Of a stretch of 64,000 nt of DNA, positions 33,695 to 42,248 are shown piece after piece. This DNA comes from Fonsecaea monophora. Lineage: Eukaryota; Ascomycota; Eurotiomycetes; Chaetothyriales; Herpotrichiellaceae. The translations under genes and the position numbers were made by a program. Position 1 is the first letter of the stretch, and the number at the start of each line of letters is the position of its first letter. The stretch lies in assembly GCF_001642475.1 (NCBI RefSeq), contig NW_019173963.1, positions 1-64,000 of the forward strand, in the 5' to 3' direction. Under the pieces are notes generated by a model. That model was not told the origin of the DNA and did no database searches. It saw only the letters and a program-made list of their open reading frames with translations.

Positions 33695-34397
33695 TTTGAT
33701 GGATTGGGTCGGAGAAGGCTGGTTTCAACAAAGGCTGCAGTCCACAATGAGAGTGTAGAGGAAACACGGAAATGTCAGAAAGGAGAAGCCTTCAACATGC
33801 TGGGTGTGGGGAGGCTGTTGTTTTTCAAGTGAGCGAGCGGCCTTCTTTGAGGTGGGGTTCACGTAACTATGATGATAATGCTGAAAGAGGGGCCGGGTCG
33901 AGAAGGCATCGGATGTGCAGAAGAGAACTGCAGAGCACCATCCGAGACCCCCCCCCCCCCCCCACCCCGGCCACTTTTCGTTATAGATACGGCTATTCAT
34001 AAGTCCTGGCGAGAGTCCTTGTTCTTCGCCGTCTTGGGCGATGTGTATGTGCAGATCAATTGGGTGGCCCCGAATGTGGAAAATGTGACAAGTGAAGGAC
34101 CCCTGGTAGAGATGGTTGGTAGCAACAGTAGTAGTCCCTAAAGTCTCTGCTGTGTACCATGGGTTGGTCGGCTTCAATCTTCCAATGGTGCCAACCCTTG
34201 TTTGTCTTACTCATCCTTGCTCGTGCCTTTGCTCGTCTCGCACACCTCGGAGTAAATTGCCCGATTGGGTTAACTGAGGCTATCCAACGGAGTCTCTGCT
34301 TTTACTGCCGCAAAAAAGTTAGACAATCCCAAACACCACCAAACCTACGCGTCGCCCGATCCACACAAGGCTGATGACAGATGCATAGCCATGCGAG
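33695..34397. other. Divergent promoter region with poly-C run
   Basis: 703 bases between the divergent starts of the dehydrogenase gene and TFC4. Contains a 16-base C homopolymer at 33948-33963. A 71-codon open frame at 34159-34374 lies just upstream of TFC4 and, if transcribed, would be an upstream ORF; it has no similarity. Confidence 0.5.
33948..33963. repeat. Poly-C tract (16 C)
   Basis: Uninterrupted run of sixteen C, followed by ACCCC, in the promoter region between two divergent genes. Such G4-prone or slippage-prone tracts vary between isolates and its length may be a sequencing estimate. Confidence 0.9.
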
Positions 34398-37300
34398 ATG
34401 AACAACTTGAGCCTTCAGGAGTCGTCACATGCGACAGGTGATGGCTCCTCGTCTACTCCTCACTACGCGACGACTGTCAACCCTTCAGTCGGACCAGATG
34501 GAATGCTGCCTCTTGGCCCGGTGAACCCTCTTCGAGAATGGCCTCACCATCCACCCGCACCCGGCTCGCTGCATAGGTCAACGTTACTGCAGCAGACCTT
34601 GTCTGCAAGACGAGTTGTTTTCCACGAGCATGCATCGTTTCTGCTGCACCCGGCGTCACGGTCCGAGGACAGCTTTGCATTCTCTCAGCCACTTCTCGCA
34701 TCTGATTCATACGTGCTAAATCCCCCCTCTTATCCCCAGCTGTCTCCGGATCAGCCGCAGCATGCGCCTCCATTTTCAGCCCACAGACCTCAGGATAATC
34801 CTGAAGGCTACATTCCGTTCCCTGCCACCAAGCTGCACCATCCGGGCATCTCTCGTGATGGGCGATCGAGTCAGAATGAAGAGCAACTGCTGGGCACGAA
34901 GCGGTCTCCTGTCGAAGAAGATAGTGACACTTCTGTTGACGATTACGACATCCCCGGACTACCTTCGGACTTGGTCGCAGATGGCCCACCTATCTCTACA
35001 ACACGGAAGCGAGGTCGACCGAAGTTGGCATCGTCGGGTACTCAGCCCAGGAAGCGACGCAAGAAGGGGACGGGTCCTCGGGGTGGTTGGAGCAAAGGGA
35101 TGAAAATTGGCCCACGGGCAGCGATCGACCCTGGGCCAGAATTCAACGAACTCTATGGCCGCGCTACGACGGCCTTCATTGATGATCGAGACAGTGACAA
35201 AGCGCTTGACCTAGTCTTGCAGGCTATTGCGATTAATCCAGAAATCTATTCTGCTCATGTCCTACTCTCCGAGATATACTTCTCTCGGGACGAAGACGAA
35301 AAGGCCATTGCTGCACTTTTCAGCGGTGCTCACACTATACCAACAGATCCGGAAGTATGGATTCAAGCGGCCAACGCCTGTCTCCAAAGGTCCAAGGGGA
35401 AACGAGAGACTGCCTTGCAGCAAGCCAGTTACTGCTATGCACGAATCATCCACACAGACCGGGACCACCTGGAAGCCCGCTTTCAACGAGCAGCCGTCAG
35501 CAGAGAGCTGTCAAACTACAATAAAGCTTTGAAAGACCTGGAAGCTATCCTGGAACGGATGCCTCGGAATTCTAGCGTCTTGAGACAGATTGCCGAAATA
35601 TGCATTGAAACAAGGGATCTCGAAAGAGCGAAACAATTCTACGAGGACACCCTGAGATACTACCGGAAAAATGGATTTGAGGGCCAGGAGTCATTCACGT
35701 GGGCCGACATTCTGGTCTACGCGCAAATCCTTGCTCTGGAAGAACCTCCTGATCTAGCTATCACGAATGCTTTAAGATCTCTAAAGCAGTTATCGAGGTG
35801 GCTTTTAGGCCGAGAACAAGAGGTCTACTGGGATTATTTTACTGATGACGACCGAGAGTTTGACTCAGAAGATGAACCGCGACGAGTGTTGGTGCCTGAG
35901 TTTATACCCGGCAAATATTCTCCGGACGCTTATGGTTTAGGACTTCCCTTGGAACTGAGAGCTAGATTAGGGATCCTCCGTCTCAAGCAGGGCCGGAATG
36001 CTTTGGACGAGGCCCTGGCACATTTTGAATGGCTTGAACCGGAAGCCAGGGATCAGGGCGCCATTGTGTATGAATACCCAGATATATTCCTAGAGGTTGC
36101 CCAAGCCCTGCAGGAAGCCAAAGAATACGACCAGGCACTGCGTTATTATGAGGCTCTGAAGGACACCAACGCATATTCACACACAGAGTTTTGGTTGGGC
36201 ATCGCAGTCACCTCCTATGTCTGCGGCGATAAGCTACAGGCGGTCGAGTGCTATGAAGAGGCCAAGGCTGGAGATGAAAAATGTGTCGAAGCACGGACGC
36301 ACCTTTCGAGGCTTTACGCCGAATTTGGTGACAAAGAAAAGGCAATGGAGAATGCTCGTGAAGCTGTTCGTGTGGCTGACAGCTTACTTCCTAAGACTGA
36401 ACGACGCAAATACGAGCGCAAAGAACAACGTCTGGCTCGTGAGGAAGCAGAGAAGGCTCTCAAGGAAGCATTCAACCTTCCTGGCGAGGCTGTTGGTGGC
36501 ACACCAGTTGATCGTATCGAGAGCAGACTCCAAAAAAAGAAGAGGACGTACAGGACCCGAAAGGCACTATCGATGCTAACGGAAGGGACAAACTACCAAG
36601 AGACAGAAGGGACGGAAGACGAATACGAGGAGTTACGCGAGGAGTTTGAACTTGGTCAAACTAGGCCCGCAATGCTGCCAACAATGGACGGTGAGATCGC
36701 CAGACAGACGGCCCACAATGTGGCACGGAGGAGAAAGGATCGGGAACCACCACGGTCACGGGCGCAAGCCAAAACCAGGACGAAACGAATGAATGCAGAA
36801 GAAAGAGAGACCCACCGAACAGAAACGATCAACAGACTCTACAGCGAGCTGGTCTACAACTCAGAAGCCATGAGGGCCGGCGACGAAATAGCAAGGAATA
36901 CCTGGATGGACTGTGCTGACTCCCTCATCACGGATTTCCGAAGCAACCGCCTGTTTTACTCCAAGGAGAAAGGTCATTCCTCGGACGGCATTTACCGGGA
37001 ATCTATCAATGCTGGCTCACGCCAAAGATGGGAGAGAGAGCAAGGAAATGGACAAGACGTCGTCGAAGTGGATCAAGATTTCCCCATCCCTACCGTCGAA
37101 TCGTCCATGCCTACTGAATATCGTGAAATCGCCTTTTCAGACTGGCTGGATGTTTTTCTCGAGTATGCCCTCCTCCTGGCTCAATTCCCTGAGGCAGACG
37201 CCGAGCATCGTTGCTACACCATTATCAATGCTGCATTGGATTGTGTGGTTTGGAACCAAGACCAACAAGCGCTCCTGCATATCTATATCACATATCTCGC

Positions 37301-38288
37301 CTGCACTCTTGCCTTACAAGATGACAAAGCCTTGTCCAACATTGTGCTACGATGGTTTCTGCGAACATTTCAATTTAACTCTGACGTATATCGTCTCTTT
37401 GCCGCCATGAACTTGGTCTTCGCTCGGCCCGGTGCCGTGTTTCGCAACCGCGCGTCGCAACAATTCCTTTTCAAACAAATTGTGCAAATGGACGCAAATT
37501 TGCCTATTGATTATCAACCAGAAGGTTATGGAGCGGTGCCGGACTTCATGCGGCAGGGTAGGACGGATTTCCCTTCGCACAACAGGGACGATGCTGAAGA
37601 ATCGCCTCGTTCTCGCCCAAATATCGTGCAGAGCCAGCAGAATCAACATCAAGATATCACAAAGTTGAAGGAAATGAGTGTCGATCTTCTAACGCTGTAC
37701 GGCCATGTGCTGTATGCAGGCGGTGGCTTCTCTAGTGCCCTGTCATACTTTTTTCGTGCCCTTTCTCTCAGTCCTGAAAACCCCTCGTTATTACTCAGTA
37801 TTTCACTGAGCTATATGCACGAGACGCTCAGAAAGCACAGCGAGAATCGTCACATGTGGTTGCTGCAGGGCTGGGCATTCTTTGAGGATTATGCCGATGC
37901 GAGGAGACGGTGGGCGCGAAAGCTGTTGCAAGAACAGCAGAACAGTGATGGTGACGCAGACCATGTGACCGCACAGGACATGAACGGCCTGGAGCTGTTG
38001 ATTGAGCGAGAGATTGCGTTCAACCGTGCAAGATGCTGGCACATGCTGGGCCTGTCGGATCTCGCCGTGCGGGCATACGAGAAGATGCTATCCCTCACAG
38101 TCGCATCTGATCAGCTCTCAGCCCCTGATGCCACTGCCACTACAGCACGTGCGGACAGCGAAGCAAACACAGAAACGAAACACAAGGACTTCACGATGGA
38201 AGCGGCGTATGCCATTCAGACGATGTATGCTCTGAGCGGAAATTCGGAGATGGCTAGAGAAGTGACAGAGAAGTACCTAGTTGTTTGA
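34398..38288 (+). CDS. TFC4: TFIIIC subunit TFC4 (tau131), TPR protein
   Basis: Single exon, 1296 residues. The first ~190 residues are disordered and Pro/Ser/His-rich, then an acidic patch (EEDSDTSVDDYD) and a basic AT-hook-like GRPKLASSGTQPRKRRKKG. Tetratricopeptide repeats run from about residue 250 (FNELYGRATTAFIDDRD, INPEIYSAHVLLSEIY) through 650, and a second TPR group sits in the last ~250 residues (VLYAGGGFSSALSYFFRAL). A basic hinge at about 720-830 separates them. This is the architecture of Tfc4/Sfc4, the subunit that recruits TFIIIB to tRNA and 5S genes for RNA polymerase III. Length fits fungal orthologues (about 1000-1300). Confidence 0.93.
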   Translation: MNNLSLQESSHATGDGSSSTPHYATTVNPSVGPDGMLPLGPVNPLREWPHHPPAPGSLHRSTLLQQTLSARRVVFHEHASFLLHPASRSEDSFAFSQPLLASDSYVLNPPSYPQLSPDQPQHAPPFSAHRPQDNPEGYIPFPATKLHHPGISRDGRSSQNEEQLLGTKRSPVEEDSDTSVDDYDIPGLPSDLVADGPPISTTRKRGRPKLASSGTQPRKRRKKGTGPRGGWSKGMKIGPRAAIDPGPEFNELYGRATTAFIDDRDSDKALDLVLQAIAINPEIYSAHVLLSEIYFSRDEDEKAIAALFSGAHTIPTDPEVWIQAANACLQRSKGKRETALQQASYCYARIIHTDRDHLEARFQRAAVSRELSNYNKALKDLEAILERMPRNSSVLRQIAEICIETRDLERAKQFYEDTLRYYRKNGFEGQESFTWADILVYAQILALEEPPDLAITNALRSLKQLSRWLLGREQEVYWDYFTDDDREFDSEDEPRRVLVPEFIPGKYSPDAYGLGLPLELRARLGILRLKQGRNALDEALAHFEWLEPEARDQGAIVYEYPDIFLEVAQALQEAKEYDQALRYYEALKDTNAYSHTEFWLGIAVTSYVCGDKLQAVECYEEAKAGDEKCVEARTHLSRLYAEFGDKEKAMENAREAVRVADSLLPKTERRKYERKEQRLAREEAEKALKEAFNLPGEAVGGTPVDRIESRLQKKKRTYRTRKALSMLTEGTNYQETEGTEDEYEELREEFELGQTRPAMLPTMDGEIARQTAHNVARRRKDREPPRSRAQAKTRTKRMNAEERETHRTETINRLYSELVYNSEAMRAGDEIARNTWMDCADSLITDFRSNRLFYSKEKGHSSDGIYRESINAGSRQRWEREQGNGQDVVEVDQDFPIPTVESSMPTEYREIAFSDWLDVFLEYALLLAQFPEADAEHRCYTIINAALDCVVWNQDQQALLHIYITYLACTLALQDDKALSNIVLRWFLRTFQFNSDVYRLFAAMNLVFARPGAVFRNRASQQFLFKQIVQMDANLPIDYQPEGYGAVPDFMRQGRTDFPSHNRDDAEESPRSRPNIVQSQQNQHQDITKLKEMSVDLLTLYGHVLYAGGGFSSALSYFFRALSLSPENPSLLLSISLSYMHETLRKHSENRHMWLLQGWAFFEDYADARRRWARKLLQEQQNSDGDADHVTAQDMNGLELLIEREIAFNRARCWHMLGLSDLAVRAYEKMLSLTVASDQLSAPDATATTARADSEANTETKHKDFTMEAAYAIQTMYALSGNSEMAREVTEKYLVV

Positions 38289-38546
38289 TACCCTCCAGCG
38301 AGGCGTTGGAAGGTCACTTGACTGTTCAAACTTGGACTTAGACCGGCGGCTCAGGAAGATAGACGGGTGAAATTGATGTGCTCTTTTCCTCCAGACTTCT
38401 AAAGAGAGGTATTTTATGTACAACATTTGAATGCCAGTCCACCAGTTCCCCTCCGAGGCACTCTTGGAAACGTACCACCTAGCACCTTCGTCAACAATCT
38501 GGCCTCCTCATCGAACCCGCCAGATTAACCACACTGCTCTCCTCGT

Positions 38547-39429
38547 CTACTGGCTCTTGCTAGCCACCAACCTCTCAACATCCGCCACGGACTGGTTCAA
38601 AATCTGTTGCAAAACCTTGGGATTCTCGAGCTCCTTCGTAACCTTGGCGATAATGCTGTCGGCCAACTCCTTCTGTTGTCGTTGTTTGACCTGGCCCTCG
38701 TAACGGACCCAGCTGTCGAGAACATTCTTGGCTTCAGCAGCCAGAGCGGTTTTTTGCTCGAGTTCGAAAGCCTGAGCTTCGAGTCTTGCAGTTTCCTGGA
38801 AGAAACCATCAACCTCTGTATATGGGCAAGGGGAGGTGAATCTCGGGTTTCGATGCCTTACCTTGGAAACATCAAACAGCTGCTTCGTAATCTCGACCAC
38901 ATTGCTCAAGGGCTTGACATCCTCAATCCGCTCTTTAATGGCACTGGCATGGTTCGTTCTCGCCTCATTCAACAAATCCTTGATTTTCTGCACTTGGCCA
39001 TCCGCCCAGTCCTTGTACATGGGGCCGGTGTATTTAAAGATGCCGTAGAAGACGGACAGCAGACAGAAAGCGATGACGCTCTCCTCGTTCACGACGTAGA
39101 GCTCATTGCTGATTGCCCAGACTGAGATTCCAGCGCCGGCAGAAAGAATGGCGGTTTTGCTGGCGAGGGAAGACCCTGGGAGAGCATCGACGATGGACTG
39201 AGCTGTCTTTTTCGGATCTTGCGAGGGCACGTTCGAGGAGGACTGATGACGGATAGAGGTCAAGGGCGTGCTTGCAGCGAGGGTTGGAAGGGCACGGATT
39301 GGGAGAGAAGTCGATGCGCGGAGTTTGCTGGCTCCTAGAACTTCGATGTCAGCTCTGCTTTGGACCATGTCGAGCTCCAGTGCATGTGCGGGACTTACCA
39401 GCAGCACTCCTCGCCAGTCTAGACGCCAT
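38547..39429 (-). CDS. ATP4: Mitochondrial ATP synthase subunit 4 (F0 subunit b)
   Basis: Three exons: 39429-39399, 39334-38862 and 38795-38547; 250 residues. The start MASRLARSAAGASKLRAS, rich in Arg, Ala and Ser, is a matrix-targeting presequence. After it come DPKKTAQSIVDALPG, two hydrophobic segments (AILSAGAGISVWAISN, SVIAFCLLSVFYGIFKY) and a long charged helical stalk ending SVADVERLVASKSQ. Subunit b forms the peripheral stalk that holds the F1 head against the rotor. It shares a 365-bp divergent promoter with NOC4. Length matches fungal Atp4. Confidence 0.95.
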
Positions 39430-39794
39430 TGTTGTGGTGTTTGTAGCCTGAACAGTCGACCTGAGAGCTCCTGACGTTAGAAGTTTGTAGTCCGGCGCAC
39501 GGCGACGAGAGCTTGCAATTGAGTCTGATCGCGCTAGTCCATGTGTGGACTAGTGCTTGGCAATAAATTGGCGCCATCAAAAAATGTTTCGAGGCGAAGA
39601 GGGGCTGGGGCCAGGGAACCGCAATGCCGCATGTCACCGCATGTTAACACACACGTTGGGAGTGTGAGAACAAGGGCAGAACGGCCGCATTAAGCACGGA
39701 GGGGTGGTGATTTTTTCACATCTTTCATTTCGAGGGCATCCGTTCTCCATCGCTCTCGCCCACCTTCGCTATTGTTGAGCAGCCTCTGCCCACC
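39430..39794. promoter_or_regulatory. Bidirectional ATP4-NOC4 promoter region
   Basis: 365 bases between the start codons of two divergent genes. It includes a T-rich stretch (GATTTTTTCACATC near 39709) shortly before the NOC4 start. No individual factor site can be assigned with confidence. Confidence 0.5.
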
Positions 39795-40679
39795 ATGCCT
39801 TCGTCAACGGCCACGGACTCGTACGCGGCCCAAATTGCTGCTCCTATGACGATACCACAGCGGAAGCAATTGCTCAAGCAGCTTCAATCGCCCGAGGCCA
39901 TCGACAGCCTCCGCCGTCCTGAAATTCTTATGGATTTCTTCACCGACAGTCTTGACATGAGGGACCTGAGTCTCGCGGTGCCGGCGCTCACGGGCCTCTT
40001 CCACCTCATCACCACAAAGAACCTCGACTACCCCTCCTTCTACCCTCGACTGTATGCACTTCTTGACCGAGATCTGCTACACAGCAAATATCGCAGTCGG
40101 GTGCTGCGGCACCTCGATATCTTCCTGTCTCCGACAAACCACTTGCCGGCTGCAACCATTGCCAGTTTCATCAAGCGCCTCTCGCGTCTCAGTCTCTTTG
40201 CCCCTCCATCCGGCATCGTGGCCATAATCCCCTTCATCTACAACCTTCTCAAACAGCACCCCACCACGACCTTCATGATCCACCGCAATCCATACCCTCC
40301 CTACACCAAGTTCAAACACAACCTGGGCAACGACCCGTTCGACCCGAACGAACCGAATCCACAGCTCACCAATGCCATCGACTCCTCCCTGTGGGAACTG
40401 GAGACCTGCCAGTCACACTACCACCCCACAGTAGCGAGCATTGCCCGGATCATATCAGAGCAGTTCACAAAACAGCAGTACAACCTCGAGGATTTTCTCG
40501 ACCACGGTTACGCTACCCTGCTCGAGAGTGAATTCAAGAAGAAGGAGAAGAAACCACCTGTGGTGGAGTACAAGATCCCCAAGAAGGTTTTCGCTGCCGC
40601 CGAGGACAGCGAAGACGACGCTACCGGGCAAGAGGACGGTATGGACAAGTTGCTGGACATGTGGGACTTTGAGTGTTAG
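39795..40679 (+). CDS. NOC4: NOC4-like ribosome biogenesis protein, C-terminal half only
   Basis: Single exon of 294 residues. It contains the conserved CBF/Mak21-type C-terminal part of Noc4: LDYPSFYPRLYALLDRDLLH, YRSRVLRHLDIFLSP, ASFIKRLSRLSLFAPPSGI, IPFIYNLLKQHP, and a Trp/Glu-rich SSLWELETCQSHYHPTVA block, then a charged tail. Noc4 works with Nop14 in 40S subunit maturation and export in the nucleolus. Fungal Noc4 is normally about 550 residues; here the N-terminal ~250 residues are missing. The start ACCATGCC has a good context and there is no room upstream for the missing part (ATP4 starts 365 bases away). Either a shortened protein or a broken gene with intact remainder. Confidence 0.85.
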   Translation: MPSSTATDSYAAQIAAPMTIPQRKQLLKQLQSPEAIDSLRRPEILMDFFTDSLDMRDLSLAVPALTGLFHLITTKNLDYPSFYPRLYALLDRDLLHSKYRSRVLRHLDIFLSPTNHLPAATIASFIKRLSRLSLFAPPSGIVAIIPFIYNLLKQHPTTTFMIHRNPYPPYTKFKHNLGNDPFDPNEPNPQLTNAIDSSLWELETCQSHYHPTVASIARIISEQFTKQQYNLEDFLDHGYATLLESEFKKKEKKPPVVEYKIPKKVFAAAEDSEDDATGQEDGMDKLLDMWDFEC

Positions 40680-42248
40680 GATTTCCTTTGTGGGCAAGAG
40701 GGTAACGATTCATGGCAAAGACGAATATAGACATAGAATATAGATATAGATCAAATAGACGGGGGCTATCTGTGATGCGTTCAAGCGATGGAATTTTGAC
40801 AATGACACTCCGTGAAGGAGAGGGTTGGACTAGACATACATACAATTCATAAAATGCGGCGATGTTTCTGGTGCAATTGCAATTGTAATTGCGAATGGGT
40901 ATCTCAACAAACATTTATTGCTCGGTATGGCTTTCCCAAGCTTGAAAAGACTGGCCTTCTTGTGCCTGTGCTGTCGCCACAGAAGTAAAACACTCTTGTT
41001 CAGGACAGGGACGGGACGCGAACCATTCCCGGCAATGTTACGCGCTGTTTCTGGCAGCAGGGTGGCGATGAGCACAAGGCTGAGAGCGCCAGAAATGGCC
41101 AGAAATCAGAAAATCCAGCGCCATCTCGCCCTCTCAGCAAGGACGCCGCCGAGCACAGGTCCAAGACCTGGTGCAACGTTTGGGCCGCACCCTAGAATGC
41201 CCATATATGATGCACGCTCGGAAGACTCTGTGATCTGAGCATCATTGTAAGATCCCCTTCGTCGTGACAGAGACGGTGGCAATGGTCAAATTGACCTTGG
41301 ACAGAGCAGTGTGCAGTTCCTTCGCCATCGCCGTAAGAGCAGGATAGTAGACGAAGCTGCTCAGTGGAGAGAAGCAAGAGCCCAAACGCCGCAAGCAACA
41401 CGATGTTCTGGCTCGCTGCGACAGGAGTATCGCGCGGAGAGATGTGAAAGAGGTAGAATCGTCTCTCTCCAAGCTGTCACATTAGAGACAGAAGATGAAT
41501 TGATGGCATTGCGAACAGCCAAGGAAGCTGCCATTGTACATAACACCGAGCACAGGTACAGAATGCAAAGAATCTGCACTAAACACATCAGGTAGCAGAG
41601 AGTGAACCCCACATCGTTCAGTATCTACATAATTCCAAATCCAAGTATACTCACTCCTACAGTGCTTGGCGAGCCTCATGAGCCTTGCTATCGACCCGAA
41701 CGACCCCAAAATCTATGACATTCGAGAATGCTTCTACAGCGTATGGAAGCCCAATGTCCTTGTGCGTATGTGGGAGACAGAGGACCGGTCTAGCGACACC
41801 ATGAGCAATGGGGAAAGCACACTGCTTTCTCACGTTTCCGAGACCAGCTTCGAGACGCTACAACCTATCACAGCACTTGAAGTAGCGCCTGAAGCACTGA
41901 GAAGCTCTGCGTGATCCGATACATCCTAGCCTTGATTTCCATCCAGACAGAGCGTCTCTGAGCGCTCGAGGCAGCAACGCATCCCATAAGAAACATTGTC
42001 CGCATCTAATGGGTCCATCAAACAGCTATAAGGTCAGCTGGACACAACACAGTCAGAACATGCTCCTGGTACTCCTTTTTTCACTTGTGCCGTACAGCAT
42101 AACAAGGCCTAGTGTATCAAATCTGATGGCTGCGAATATTATGTAGAGGCAGAGAAGAAGGCCAAAGGGTATAACAGCAATGACAACCAAAGATCCGAAC
42201 GAGGCCGAAGAAACACGGCCCGGTTCCCCTTCCAACAGGGGTTTCCCC
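40680..42248. other. Intergenic region with transporter relic
   Basis: 1.6 kb between NOC4 and the secreted modular gene. Holds the MFS relic described separately (about 40930-41440). The remainder, 41440-42248, has small open frames of no recognisable family. Confidence 0.5.
40930..41440 (-). pseudogene. MFS drug-transporter (DHA1 type) relic
   Basis: Minus-strand frames match pieces of a major facilitator transporter. One frame gives the first transmembrane region and following loop (SPLSSFVYYPALTAMAKEL, then SKVNLTIATVSVTT) before a stop. In a different frame directly after it comes ASYMGILGCGPNVAPGLGPV and RWRWIFWFLAISGALSLVL, then LLPETARNIAGNG, i.e. the fourth to fifth transmembrane region. 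The second and third membrane segments between them are missing, and sequence similarity stops after the central loop, so the C-terminal half is absent. This is a decayed, internally deleted copy, not a gene. Confidence 0.75.
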
